From Eulemur rufifrons (lineage: Eukaryota > Chordata > Mammalia > Primates > Lemuridae): 64,000 bases of DNA. Positions 1-49,134 of the stretch are shown here, piece by piece. A model generated the notes under the pieces. It was not told where the DNA came from. It ran no database searches and saw only the letters and a program-made list of their open reading frames with translations. The translations under genes and the position numbers were made by a program. Each line of letters starts with the position of its first letter. Within the stretch, counting starts at the first letter, position 1. The DNA lies in contig NC_090989.1 of the NCBI RefSeq assembly GCF_041146395.1, positions 278,968,343 through 279,032,342 on the forward strand, read 5' to 3'.

Positions 1-379
1 TCTCTCCCCAGCAGTCATCGTGAAAGGGCATCTGATACTTTTTTCAAACAGCAGTCTTGTTCTGAATCCTTATGTTGGTGGTCATGGAGCAGTCCTGGGT
101 TGAATCCCCTCGCTCAGCCAGGAGACACACCTTGAACAGAGCTGCTCCTCTCCATCAAGCAGTGCTCAGCTGTGCCACTCAGTGTTCATTCATTATGCAG
201 GCACTTGCCAGATCATTATTTTATTCCAGGTGCCAGAGATGGGGTGGGAGTGAGGGTGCAGGGAGGAGTCATGTTTGACAGTGAATGAATGAGGCTTAGG
301 GTTCAAGGAGTGGACCTTAGCAAGTAGTCACTGTGTAAAGACCATACAAGACTCTGGGGCGACCTCTCCAATCACATTG

Positions 380-790
380 TAAACCATTCTCTCCTTCCCT
401 GGAGCTCATTACGTCTCACCAGACTTGTTCTCCGTCTGTTCCATCCTTGATCCTGACAACTTGGGAACTTGGTACTTGCTCTTCTAATACCTGGAAAACT
501 CTTCCTCAGATCTTCAAGGGTTGGTTCCTCCTTGTCACCTCCTTAGAGGACCCTCTCCCAAGCCCCCATCACAGTTCATTATGCTCTTAAGTTTCCTTTG
601 AGCACTGTTCACTCTTTGAGGTGATCTTATTTATTTCTTTGTGTTTATTGGCTGTCTGCCCCTTCCACACCAAAGTGTAAGTACCTTAAGAATAGGCCTT
701 TTGTTTAGCTTGTTCATCATGGTCTTTCCAGTGCCTGGAAGGGTGTCTGGCACATAGCAGGTGTTCAGTAAACATTGTTGAATGAAAAAA
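380..790 (+). repeat. L2 LINE 3' end
   Basis: Shows the typical L2 tail order: pyrimidine-rich block, GTAAGTACCTTAAGAATAGG, then CTGGCACATAGCAGGTGTTC and TGTTGAATGAA. Diverged, ancient copy. Confidence 0.65.
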
Positions 791-929
791 ATTATATGCA
801 GAGAAAAAAGTGGAAGACAGAAGACTTTACAAACTCCATGGAGGATCAATAAGAAACCAATTAGAAATCACAAGATTCTTCCTTACTATGAAGGTCAAAG
901 TACTATTTAAACTAGGTGATAACGTGCTG

Positions 930-1180
930 GTGATAGCCAGCAGTGTTAACTACCATTGTAAGCACTGAGCTAAGTGCTTCATACACATTAACTTATTTAA
1001 TCCTCACAATACCCCTACGAGGCATGTGTGGTCTTTCTCATTTTACAGATGGGGAAACTGTGACACAGAGATATTGGATAATGTGTCCAAAGTCACAGTG
1101 AGTAAGTAGGGGATTAAGGATTTGAACCATAATCATATGGCCCCAAAATCCATTTGAATCACTTTGCTTTACTGTGTCAA
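930..1180 (-). repeat. MIR SINE
   Basis: Contains the reverse MIR core: TTAATCCTCACAATACCC, then CATTTTACAGATGGGGAAAC and AAAGTCACAGTGAGTAAG. Confidence 0.65.
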
Positions 1181-1589
1181 GGTGATCATAGCAATATGAC
1201 AGAGAAAGGACATCAAGGTTTGATTTCAAAGTCTAGTGCATGCTAGTGCCAGAGAGACAGTATGTACAGTGGGAAGAGCATTTGGATGGAGGTCCAGAGA
1301 CCAGTTTCTGCTCACTCTGGAGTGTGACCAGTTAGTGGCCTTACCCGCTTCAGATGGCTGTCTTCTGCAGGGAGCATCTCAATCCCCAAATGGGGCCCTG
1401 GAACCTGGCCTCAGATAATCTCTGAGGTTCTTTCCAATATAAAAGTTTTTTAAGCCCCAAAGAGGTAGAATAATTGAAAGTTACCTCACCTCCCCCAGGC
1501 CACAGGATAAAATTTGCGTCAAACCCCGCTCCCCTGAGTTAGTGTTTACACTTACAATAAATCCTCACTAAATTGATTGAAGTGAATCA

Positions 1590-1990
1590 ACAGGCCTTCA
1601 AGTAGAAGCTCTTTGTCTTATGAATATATTTAAAGAGGTTTGTACAAATTATTAGATGTCCATATTTTGGAAAATTTTGTAGTTTAAAAGCATGTGGCAG
1701 ATGTGTAAGAAATGATATAGGAAGGTGTCTATAATATATTGAATGGCAAATGTCATTGCAAAACAATGTGCATAATATCCCAGTCACAAAGCCATGGTAT
1801 ATGTGCATAGCTTTCCACACCTGCATATATATGCATAGAAAAGGATCTGTAAGAGTACACTCTAAACTGTTAGTGGTTGTTTTCCCTCAAGAGTGGGGGT
1901 GAGGAAGGAAATTTCACTTTGTATTTATACATTTTTCTATTGTTTGAAAATTTTCAATAAGAATGTGATACTTTTATATTGTTAAAAACT
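1590..1990 (+). repeat. Old L1 3' UTR fragment
   Basis: Resembles L1M 3' ends: ATATATGCATAGAAAAGGAT, an AACTGTTAGTGGTTG block, and the terminal CAATAAGAATGTGATACTTT. Confidence 0.5.
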
Positions 1991-2068
1991 ATATAAAGGC
2001 AAAAATTTAAAGTGGTTTATAATTAGGTTACCAATAGTTTATGTATAAATGGGTATTTCTAAGGAAAG

Positions 2069-2337
2069 TTTGTTTTTTTTTCTTTTGAGACAGAATCTCA
2101 CTCTGTTGCCTGGGCTTGAGTGCTGTGGCGTCAGCTCACAGCAACCTCCAACCCCTGGGCTCAAGCAATCCTCCTGCCTCAGCCTCCCTAGTAGCTGGGA
2201 CTACAGGCATATGCTACCACACCCGGCGAATTTTTTCTACTTTTAGTAGAGGTGGGGTGTCACTCTTGCTCAGGCTGGTCTCCCACCTCAGCCTCTCAAG
2301 AGTGTTAGGATTACAGGCATGAGCCACCGAACCCAGC
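2069..2337 (-). repeat. Alu SINE with target-site duplication
   Basis: Poly-T head, GAGACAGAATCTCACTCTG, and the GCCACC-type end. Flanked by the exact 10-bp duplication CTAAGGAAAG at 2059-2068 and 2338-2347. Slightly shortened right arm. Confidence 0.9.
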
Positions 2338-2418
2338 CTAAGGAAAGGATCTTGGCAGTCCTTGGAAGGCTTGTTCTCAAGTATTTGAACTGTTTCCTGC
2401 CATCTTATTGAACATTAA

Positions 2419-2658
<240 letters not shown>

Positions 2659-3429
2659 TAAGAAACTTGGTTGCCCTCTTGAAATGTCTGAAGTGCTGTC
2701 AGGAAAAGAGGAACAGACATAGCCAGCCGTGTTGCTTCAGATCGGATTTACCAGCAGCCAGTAGAATCTACAAGGCAGAGGCTGGGGCCGTGAAGCTCTC
2801 TTCCTAGAATTTGCTGTGTAAAAATCCTCTTGATTTTTATGTATTTATTTTATATCTGCCACCTTACTAAACGTTTTAATGTTTCTAATAGTTTTGATTT
2901 CTGCAGGTAGATATTCTGCATCCCTCTTACCAATATTATAACTCACTTTGCTTTCTTGTCTAAGTGAATTTTTGGAGCAACATTAAATGATATCAATTTA
3001 TAAATATAGTCTCTTGTGCCTGTGTTGTGACATTAAGTATCTTTTACTTTATGTGGGCCTCTGCTTGTGTTTCAGCATTGACTCATCCTTCGGAGACAGC
3101 CAGAGGCCATTCTGTCCTCTCAGCTGGGAGCCAGAGGACCTTATGTTCAATTTTATATTTTCATGTAGGATTTATATACATTTGTGCTGTAGTGTCATCA
3201 TTCCAAAAATGTGTTCATATGTTTATTGCAGATCAGAGAAGTTTTAATATTTTTGGTGAAATACTCATAGTTTGCTATCTCAATATTTTTTGTGATTATT
3301 TTAAAACTATTTTTAATATGTGTTTCCTTTTAAGAGATTTTTTTACATTATATTAAAAGTTTTAATTGGTGGAAGTGATGTTTCATAATTTTCTTATTTC
3401 ATATACTTTTATAGGTACAATAGGTACCT

Positions 3430-3640
3430 TTTGTGGAATGCCTCATACGTGCCAGGCATTGTACTGAGCATTTTATCTCATTAATCTTCACAGAAGGCCC
3501 TTAGAGTATTATAATTTTAATACTAAAATTAATTTAAGCTTTAGAAAACTGAAGTTTAAAATGTTTTAAACTTGCTCAAGGTCACACAGCCAGCAGATAC
3601 CTGACCCTGGAGTTTAACCCTGGTCTGTCCAACTATAGTG
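3430..3640 (-). repeat. MIR SINE
   Basis: GTGCCAGGCATTGTACTGAG, then AAGGTCACACAGCCAGCAGA and a CCTGGTCTGTCC end match reversed MIR. Confidence 0.65.
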
Positions 3641-4949
3641 CTTCCTTGGGCTTTTTTTTGTTAACCATGAAGGGTAGGGTGACTTTTGTCTGAGTAGCCA
3701 TCATTATACTCTCATACCATTGGGGTTCAGTCAAGAGGGTCCCTTTTAGAAGAACTTCTACTGTTGAGGCAGAATAACTCTGGAAATTCCCTGCATTTTG
3801 GATTGGTAAAAGAGGAGGGGAGCTGTGGGCTGAGGTTAGACTCCTTAGTTTCCTCAGCAAAACAGAGGCCGTTCTTTCAGCCTGGGGAAGCCAGACTCCT
3901 GGTGCATCTGTTCTGGGCAGTATGGTGATCTGGGGCTACAGAGGGTAGAATATTTGAATTGACCGTGGTCTTGAGGACTTTGGCTGTGCTTCTCCCAAGG
4001 TTTTAGCTCATCTAATATTAGTCATGCTATTTCAGGTGATTAGACGTGCCCTGGGCTCAGGGTATCTGGCATATGTCACTGTGGAGGGCAGTTGGGAGTC
4101 CCTTGGCCATGAGGATGGGGCTTCATGGGGAGCTACAGGCCTTAAGCCGTCCCTGTAGAATCCCTAGAGCTCACATTTTGGGACTCCAGTTGAAATACTG
4201 AGTGTATCTGAAGATGTCCCGGATAATCTTAGACCACCTGCTGTTTTTCTCAGGATGTGGGAGGGATTTGCTGAGCTGGGAAGTCAGCCAAGACCTAGAG
4301 GAGATGGTTGAGAAGGAACCTATTTTCTTACCCATTTGACCATGAGGGAAGCAGGACCCACTAAGACCCTCAGTATCATGGAGAAATCAAAGCTACACTT
4401 GGTCTTTTGAACACATCTACATAGGCTGGGAGCAGGGGGTATAGAGCAGATATTTTGGCTGTAGATATACATGGTTTGGGATGCAAAAATAAGGCCTCCT
4501 GGCAGAACTAGTTCCAGAAGCCTTTATTGTTTCTCTCCACACAAAGAGGACTTATGAAGGAGATGAAATGTGATTGCCAGGGATTATTTGTGAAGAGGTA
4601 GCTCAAGCTACTTGATTCTTAATGCTAAAATGGGCTCTAATCCTTGTTTCCTTTTTGGTGTTGGATTAGAAAAATGTAGGGCAGGGTTAGAATTGTCTGT
4701 TAACAATACCCAGGACGAACATATGCCCTGAGATTTTTGGAAAGGAAATAACTTTGTAGGAAGGGTTGCAGCTGCAGCAGTTATTTATATATGTCTTTTA
4801 ACACTTGTGGTACTTAGTTTGATTTTCTGATTATATCTCTGCATTCTCCCATCAAAAGATGACTAGAATGAAATATTTTTTCAGTGAATCTAAGTTAATT
4901 TTTAGTGGCAAGAAAACATATTCATCCTCAGTAATACATTAAATTCAAA

Positions 4950-5340
4950 TAAAGATAGTGAAATATACTGTTTTCTGCTTTCATTGTAGCAAAAATTAAA
5001 ATTATCAGTAGTATGTTAATTTGGATAGTCATACAGTACTGGTGAGGGCAAGAGTTATGCTTTTGGAAAATAATTTGGTAGAGTTTATCAAGAGCACAAA
5101 ACATTTACACTTTTTACCTGTTAAACACATACCCAAAAAGCTCTCCTAACAGAATAATTTATGCAAAGAAAAGCCCTGGGCACAAAGATGTACACTGACA
5201 CATTATTTTTAGAGCACTTTTCCTATGCAGAAACTTGGGTCAACATTGGAAGGCACAAATTAGCAAGTAAAGATTAATTATAATTTTACTGCACGAAAAT
5301 AACATTGTTATGTTTTTCTAATTTTCCTGTGCATATATCT
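4950..5340 (+). repeat. Old L1 fragment
   Basis: ACACTTTTTACC, an AATTTATGCAAAG block and CACAAAGATGTACACTGACA resemble the degraded 3' part of L1M ORF2/3' UTR. Confidence 0.45.
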
Positions 5341-6459
5341 GCTTTAAAAAAATAGTAGTAGTGTGCTTTTGCCCCCTTAGCCATATATTTTGAACATTTA
5401 CTCCCTCATTTGTACTCATTTGAGAAAACTCTAGCCTTAGTTGGAACCAACCTTTCTTTTTTTGCATCTGGACAGCTGAACATTGTTGGAGAAAAAAGAC
5501 CACACAAGCTGCCTAGTTTCACTTTAAATTCATGGTCATGAACCTCAAAGCAGCCCTTAGTACTGTCTGTAAATGCTAAAACATTTTCTTAGTAAATGCA
5601 CTTTCCCAGTCTCTGGGAAGATAATGTGATACCTTCTTTCTTCAAACCATCCGTATACAACACCTCTACCCCACTGTTAGCTGATGACTTCATCTCCAAC
5701 CAGGAAGCCCCTCACCTCTGCACCCATGTCTCCAAGCCCATCTGCACGTCCCCTCCCCCCTTCCCAAAGGATGCCATGTGGTGCCCTGCCTCCTGTCTCA
5801 GGTCAGGCTCTGCTCTTGTGTCTCAGATCCAACCCCTTCCCCTCAGAGACCTCAGTCTTTCCAGGATCCATCCTCCCTCCTGCATCATCAGTCTCCGCTT
5901 CTCTTTTGGTTTATTGCCAGTATCATAGAAATGCTTCGATCTCTCTCACATCTTTAAAAACAAACCCTACCTTGCTTTCACATCTATGTTTACCCTCTTA
6001 GTTTTCATGCCTTTTCTCTGCTACCTTTTATAGCAGAACTTCTTAAAAGAGTTATTGAGATAGTCTCCCATTTCAGTCTGGCTTCATCCTTGTTGTCTCA
6101 CTGAAACACTTGTCAAGGTCAACAAAGACCATGTTCATGTTTCCATCCTCACCTTGCAGATCGTATCAGAGTTATTTTCTCCAACCTTATCTCCTACCTC
6201 TATTTGATGATAACTCTCCAATTTTTAATTCCAACCAAGGTCATTCTTCCAGCTCCAGTTGGTAATTAACCTCCAACTACCTACTCAACATCTCCCCTTG
6301 GATGTCTCTTGGCCATTTCAATCTTAAAATAACCAAAATAGAACCCTCTAAATGTCTCTACATCAGTTTCTTTGCTTAAACTAAACATCTAGGAGTTATC
6401 TATGTTTCTTTTCTTTTCTTTTTTCTCTTGTCTTCTCGTCTTCTCTTCTCTTTCCCCCC

Positions 6460-7120
6460 ACATCCAATTCATCAGCTAGCCCTGTGGTTTTACCTCCACC
6501 TTGTATATCAAATCCATCAGCCCCTTGCCATCTCTATGGCCACCAGTCATGCCTGGACTGTTGCAGAGGCCTCCTGACTCTGCTCCCTGCTTCTGTTGTT
6601 GCCCCTCCATGTCCTCTCTCCACAGCACATCAGTTACGTCCCTACCTCCCCTGGCTTTCCAGTGCCCTTCACATAAAGTCATATCCTTATAAAGGACCAC
6701 AAGGCCCTGTGTGATCTGGCCTCCACCCTCATCTTACACCATCTCCAGTTCCCAGAAAATGTCAAGCTCATTTCCTTTTCCATTTCAAGCCTTTATGCTT
6801 GTTCCTTCTCCTTTCCCCATTTCTTGGTTGGCTTCTTCCTCTTCAGGTCTGACTTCCTCAGAGTGGCCTTGCCTAATTCCCTACTTAAGAGACCTGCCCA
6901 TACCTGTGTTTCTATTGTAGCACCTTATTTATTTACTTCAGAGCACTTAGGAGAAGCTGTGACTGCTCTTTTCATTTAGTGGCTGCTTCCTTCACTCAAG
7001 TGTAAGCTCCACAGGAGCTGAGCAGACCTTACAGAGTTCATGCCTGGTGCTTAGTGCAATGGCTGGAGACAGAGGTTACTCAACAAGAGTTTATTGAGTG
7101 AAAGAATGAATGAATGAATA
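6460..7120 (+). repeat. L2 LINE fragment
   Basis: Pyrimidine-rich L2 region with GGACCACAAGGCCCTGTGTG, ATCTGGCCTCCACCC, then GTGTAAGCTCCACAGGAGC and the TTTATTGAGTGAAAGAATGA tail. L2-like sequence may extend upstream to about 5600. Confidence 0.7.
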
Positions 7121-7124
7121 CATA

Positions 7125-7800
7125 TGTTCCCATATCATTATTTTTAATGAGTATGTAGTATTCCATTGTACAAATGTAACCTAATTTCCTTAACCACTGA
7201 TCTATTTTTGGGCATATTTGTTTCCAGTTTTTCACTGCACAAAACATGGGAAGTATTCTAAATGGTTGTTGGGAATATTGTTGCTGAAACCATGGACTAT
7301 TATGCAGGCATTTAAAATCCTAGGAAGCATTTTTATTTTAATAGGGAAATAAGTATGTTAAATGAAAAAAAAAAGAGCATACACTCTATGCAAGGATAGT
7401 TTCTTAAAACCAAATAAAAAGGATTGAAGCTATTAGCAATTGTTCATGGATTAACAGTTAACAATAGATGACTATCTCTAAATTTTTTTAATCTTATTTG
7501 ACTTTTTCTTTTCAATTGTAATCCTAGTATGTTTTTGCTCCCATCTCATCACATCTTGTCACATCAAATAAAGGCACAATATGACTTAAAAAAAAAAAAA
7601 GAAAAAAGCATAATATAAAATTATATAAACAGCATGATCTTAACTATGTAGAAGTGCACAGGAAAAGACAGTAGGAAATAAACTAAGATGTTGATTGTGC
7701 ATTTCAAGTTGGCAGGATTACAGATGATTTTTCTTTCTGATTGCTTTTAAGTATACAAGTTATACATGGAGTTTTCTTCTTTATCCTATTCTGCGTTTTC
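7125..7800. repeat. Degraded L1 fragments in both orientations
   Basis: 7125-7265 resembles reversed L1 ORF2 (AGTATTCCATTGTACAAATG, GGCATATTTGTTTCCAG). 7300-7800 resembles a forward L1 3' region (GACTATTATGCAGGCATTTA, GTTAAATGAAAAA). Boundaries are approximate. Confidence 0.4.
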
Positions 7801-8057
7801 CGAGTTTACTGCAGTGGGTGTGTGGTTTTTCCAATAACCAGGAAAAAAGTTCTTAAAAACTTTAGACAATTTTATGACATATCAGATTACTGAAGACAGT
7901 AAAAGCAGAGTTAAGAACCATCGTGCCCTAGAGTATGACCTAAGTGTTTGAAACATGCTTGCTGACTACAGCTGTGGGCCTTTGGGTCAGTCCAGGCATG
8001 TGTATTGCCTGAGCGCAAGAGCAGTATTTTCTATGAAGTTTCCATGACTAGTTAGAT

Positions 8058-8081
8058 TGTGTGTGTGTGTGTGTGTGTGGT
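8058..8081. repeat. (TG)n microsatellite
   Basis: About 12 uninterrupted TG units in intron 1. Confidence 0.85.
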
Positions 8082-8250
8082 GTTGTAGAAAATGAGGCTT
8101 ACTAGAATGGTGGTTTTTGGATGAGAGTGTTCTGCATATGTGTTCAGGGTTGGGAAGATATCACAAGTGCTCCTCACATCTGTTTTTGGAGCTTGAGGGG
8201 GACTCATGTGGCCTGAGGCATTGTCACAGGCTTTTACTTACTTAACTTCA

Positions 8251-8716
8251 GGCAATGGTTTTCAAATCCAAAACCCTTTTGTGGATTCATGAGGTCAAAA
8301 CTATCTTCATACTAAGACTAAGATGTCATTTGCCTTTTCATTCTCATTCTCTCATGAGGGCATGGTGGATTTTCCAGACGCTGTATGATTCAGGACAGAA
8401 GCAGATAGGAGAATCCAGCAGTCTTCTGTGAAGCCAAACATTAAAGGAGGGTTGCAAAAATGTCAAACAATGCCAATATTCTTCCTAAAAATTTTTTATT
8501 ATGAAAAATAGTTATTTTTCATTAAAATACTATTTGGTAATATACAATGGATTTGTTATAATTTTAAATGAATTAGTAAATATTTTAAAAATTTCTAAGT
8601 TTAATTTCTAATATGATTAATATCAGTAGATATTTACCCGTATAAACACTCTTTGTGGTCCTCAATTTTTAAGAATGCAAAGAAGTCCTGAGACCAAAAA
8701 GGTTGAGAACTACTGA
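8251..8716. mobile_element. Nonautonomous hAT (Charlie/MER-type) DNA transposon relic
   Basis: The left end CAATGGTTTTCAAATCC and right end GGTTGAGAACTACTG (reverse complement CAGTAGTTCTCAACC) are imperfect terminal inverted repeats around an AT-rich interior. The subfamily is not determined. Confidence 0.55.
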
Positions 8717-8883
8717 ATTAAGGAGACAGGAAGAGACTGTTGATTATGGCTCAATGAACAGACTGGTTGAACTGCATGACTTGGAGAACAAAGCCCAAAA
8801 AGGGAGACGTCCTAGTCTAATAGGCAGGTATGCAAGTCCTTGAAATTACATTAAACTAACTTTCTTTCTTTTTCCTTTTTTAG

Positions 8884-45083
<36,200 letters not shown>

Positions 45084-46228
45084 AAAAATAAGCCGCCCCT
45101 CCAAACACGCCCCTCTCCCCGCAGTGCTCTGCAGCTCCCTACCGTGCCCCTCTTACTTTGCTGACTTTCCGTCTGTTGCCTCCCCAGCCCTGCACGTCCT
45201 GGCCGGCACTGTCGCCACTGCGTTCTCCTGTGTAATGATGCCCTCTTCTAGTTTGAAACAAAAGAAATAATGCATTGTGTTTTTTAAAAAGAGTATCTTA
45301 TATATATATCCTAAAAGGAGAGGTTCATGTGCAAATGACGCACTGCAGGAGAAGTTTTTGAACTGTTTAGAGTGAATGGACACCTTCTCCCCGTTATTTA
45401 TGATTCTGTGACCTTGTACATAACCCTATGCAACATGTGCAAATTGCTTGAGTATAGAAAGGTAGAAGTTTGAGTGTTTTTAAAAACTCGTTTTGGATTG
45501 TTCCTGTTCTCATTGGGAATCGTAGAGATGTCTGTGTTCCTGGAGTATTTCACACTGAGGATCGATCTGTTGTCTTCACTCCAGTCCTACCCCTCGGTAC
45601 CTGCTTCCATCCAGACCAGCTGGAAGTGACCATCAGGGGACACCTCGTGAGAGTCAAAGAACAGTCCTCTTCGCTTTTCCCAGCAGCTTGTCCCTGGTGG
45701 GCATGTCCTTGGTGGTACGGCTGTGGTCGGGGGCTGGGGTATCCTCATGAAGCCAGCCTGGCGTCCCCTCCTCCACATCCTGTCCCTGCTCCCTCCCTAG
45801 CGTGTGTCCACAGTACTGGGATCCCAAGGGAAGTCTCTCTCCAGTCAGCATCACATTGCCTAGACAAGTAAAAAGCAAACTCCCACCGGAGACCTTTGCC
45901 TCTTCTGGAGAGGCAGTTAGGCCTGATCTCTTGAGCAGAGCCCTCCCTCCCCAGGTGTTACCCCTAACAGCTCAGTTTCCTTAGTAGGGTCAACCTTAGT
46001 TCAAGGGTCAGGAACGGACTAGAACAGATGTGTCTAGAGGGCCCTTGGCTGTGGAGAAGGTTCTTAGCCTGAAGAACAGCCTGTTGGATTTATGCAGACC
46101 CTGTGCCTACTCTGCAAGCAACTTTTGTCAGATTATCCTCAGTTTAAGATACTTCATAATACTTTATTTTGTGTAGTGTGGGGTCATACGTTATCGTGCT
46201 TGTAAGAGAAAATGATTATTTTATTCTC

Positions 46229-46260
46229 TGTATAAAAACTTAGCTGTATAAAAACTTAGC
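46229..46260 (+). repeat. 16-bp tandem duplication in the 3' UTR
   Basis: TGTATAAAAACTTAGC occurs twice without interruption (46229-46244 and 46245-46260). Confidence 0.95.
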
Positions 46261-46942
46261 TCTAATGCAAAAATTAAAGAAACAAATGCAAGAAGGATGT
46301 CTCATCCTCAAGACTCAGCAGTTCTGAACTCCAGTGGTGAGCACACCATTTGTTCTGCTGCTGTTGTCTCGAAATATAACGACAGTGGAAGTCACAAAAA
46401 ATGTCCCCTGCCCAGCCCCTCGCCGCCCTTGGCCTCCCGCAGCCTGTGTGTATATTATGCGTCTCGTGCCGTGTTGCAACCGTGGTGTATGCTAGCTCTG
46501 CGCCACCGCCTTCCTCGGTCTGTTCCCCGCCCTCCTGTTAGATGCATCGTGGTGTTCTCTCCTCAAGGCTTCGAGATCTCCCCTTTGCACTCAGATGAGT
46601 TTTCAGGTCTCTCCCTTCTGTCTCCCTCCCTCCTAAGATATCTTATTTCCGTAGGACAGAACTGTAGGCGCTTGCGTTGGTTGGTTTCTTTCTCCCTCTG
46701 CTCGTTTGTCCCCTCCCTCGGACCAAACAGTGCTCATGCTTTGGAACCTTGTTTGTCCAACAAGTTGATTTCCCTTTCTCTGTTATTTATATAAAAAAAA
46801 ATTTATCAAAAGGATATTTTAAAAAAGCTAGTCTGTCTTGAAACTCGTTTATCTTGAAATTATCAGAATCTCAGTGTTTGAAAGTATTGAAGCACAAACA
46901 TGTATCATCTCTGTACCGTTCTGTACTAAAGCTCCTGAGTCT

Positions 46943-46952
46943 AATAAATAAA
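46943..46952 (+). terminator. STXBP1 polyadenylation signals (two overlapping AATAAA)
   Basis: AATAAATAAA gives two canonical hexamers four bases apart. This is the only canonical signal found in the last 1.8 kb of the transcript. Its distance from the stop fits the known size of the STXBP1 3' UTR. Confidence 0.8.
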
Positions 46953-46972
46953 GAAATCAGAAGTCAGTGTCC

Positions 46973-48837
46973 CTTCACGGTGTCCAGGGTGCCTCCTGGT
47001 CTGTTCTTACTCTGGAGAGTGGAAGGAGAAAGTCCCGCAGTAGTCACTGCAGAGGGGCCGGCCACCCCCAGCTGTGGCTCGGACCCCAGGTCCAAGTCAC
47101 CGTCACTTGCATTAGTAGCTGTCTCACATTTGGGGACAATCCACGAAGCTTGTCTTGGGCCTGTAGCAGCACCAGGGCGTTGCCTAGAGCGGAGGCAGTT
47201 CTCCCACCGCCCAGTTCTCCTCTGTGGGGCCCCTGGCGCAGACCCTCAGGGCTCTGTCTCTGCGGGTGCTCCCTACTCCAGCATACTCAGGGCTTGCAGC
47301 GAGATCACTTCCTCAGTGTCATTGCTGTCCTGTGTGCCTGCTGCCACGCCATCCGGCCCACACGTGTAGTGACTTTCTCTTCAGGTTGCAAGCTGGTGCG
47401 TGTCCTGCTTGGTTTGGAACCTGCCTGTGACCCAGGGAGACTGTGATGAGGTTGGCCCAGCTGGCAAAGTGGACCCTTAAGTAAGGGTCTCGGCCACACA
47501 GGAAACCTGCTGGAATGCTGGGCCCAGGGGGAGGGGCTCTTTGTAGAAACTTCTGTTTCTACTTTTTGTCCCCTGTCACTCCTTCAAATCCTGGTGTCCT
47601 TCACAGCACGGAGAAGCCTGACAATGCCAGGCCAGGGGTGAAATCCACACCACCCCAGCCCTGCTGTGGTCTGGCGAGACACGCCTCGTGAGGAGGTAAT
47701 GATGACGGTGACCACTTAGTGACCATGCCGGGCGCCTCACGTACCTTGTCTGTTAGGTGGCTCCTCTCCCATTTTACAGGTGAGGAAGCTGAGGCTCAGA
47801 GAGATGCAGAAACTCACAAAGCTCACTCCTCTGGGGAGCGGCAGACACCCATTGTGTCACATCAGTAGTTACTTCCCTAGTGACCCAAATGCCTTGGAAT
47901 GAGATCCAAGATTGGAACTTTTAAATTCTAAATTGTTCTGAACTGAATTTACATTAAAGCAAAGTCAGTAGTTTGCTGCTTCCTCCCAGGGACATCTGTC
48001 CCTCCAGGCCCATGGAGGTGGCTTTCTAGTCCCCCTGGTTGTTTCTGACATCTTTTGCCCAGGCTTTCCTGTCACCCTCTCACTCTGGCCTTGCTGCCAC
48101 CCAAGAGCAAATGAGCATGGCCCCTTGTGCTCCTGGCCAAAGTCCTGGTCTTCTTGCGTCACACGGCACAGACGGAGCCTGCAGCCCATTCCTCCAAAAC
48201 ATCCCCAGTGGTGTTAAGTATCGCTGGAGGGGCAGGGAATTTCAGAACAGCCCGAAGCCTGGATCACTGACTGAGCCATCCTGACACCAGGACAGGCCCA
48301 TGAGCTGCAGCTGGTCACTCTGCCTTTCAGAGGCTCTGGGCCAGGTTGGGGGTCTCAGCAGAGCCTGCCGAGGGGCCTGTACACCCGCCTCGGAATGACA
48401 ACAGGCATTTGTTCCTGGGGAGGCAGAAAGCAGAGTGGCTCGGGGCACAGAGCTCGGCATCAGGCGACCTGGGTCAAATCCACTCTCAGTCCCTTTCCAC
48501 ATGACCTTGCCAAGGGACTTTGTCACAGCCTGTGGAAGAGGGAAGCTGGGCCCGGCTCATGGGCAGCACAGTAAGTGCTCGGTCCTTGATGATGGTGATG
48601 GTGATGATGGGCCCCAACCAAGCCAGAGGAAGAAAGAATAAACATGCTTGTGGGGAAACACAACCCTGTGTTCCTCAACTACCGGATACTTTGTGTATTC
48701 ACCCAGCCGGGAATTCAGTTAAAGATGCATGACCTACAGTTACAAGTATCACGATGAATAAATCTCAGAAAGGTAATGATGTGTGAAAAGAGCAAGATAT
48801 GGAAGGACACCTACAAAATGATGCGTTATATAAAGGT
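46973..48837. other. Intergenic sequence downstream of STXBP1
   Basis: Mostly unique, GC-moderate sequence. A MIR-like stretch lies at about 47690-47850 (CCATTTTACAGGTGAGGAAG). Open frames here lack recognisable domains. I see no gene. Confidence 0.6.
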
Positions 48838-49127
48838 TTTATGTTTTGTTTTTTGTTTTTGAGATAGAGTCTCCCTCTGTCGCCTGGGCTAGAGTGTCGT
48901 GGCATCAGCCTAACTCACAGTAACCTCAAACTTCTAGGCTCAAGCAATCCTACTGCCTCAGCCTCCTGAGTAGCTGGGACTACAGGCATGTGCCACCATG
49001 CCCAGCTAATTTTTTCTATTTTTAGTAGAGACAGGGTCTCGCTCTTGCTCAGCCTGGTCTCAAACTCCTAACCTCGAGAAATCCTCCTGCCTTGGCCTCC
49101 CAGAACGCTAGGGTTACAGGCATAGAC
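48838..49127 (-). repeat. Alu SINE, 5' truncated
   Basis: Reverse dimer starting GTTTTTGAGATAGAGTCTC and ending at TTACAGGCATAGA, with the usual first bases missing. It abuts the L1 that follows. Confidence 0.9.
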
Positions 49128-49134
49128 CCTGTCT

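Larger units (their letters stand above)
45084..46972 (+). other. STXBP1: STXBP1 3' UTR
   Basis: About 1.9 kb after the exon 20 stop without recognisable SINE or LINE insertion, unlike the sequence on both sides. It ends just after two overlapping AATAAA signals at 46943 and 46947. It contains a TGTACATA Pumilio-type element (45415-45422), A/T-rich tracts near 45290 and 46780-46830, and a 16-bp tandem duplication (46229-46260). The end coordinate is estimated as about 20 nt beyond the polyadenylation signal. Confidence 0.8.
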
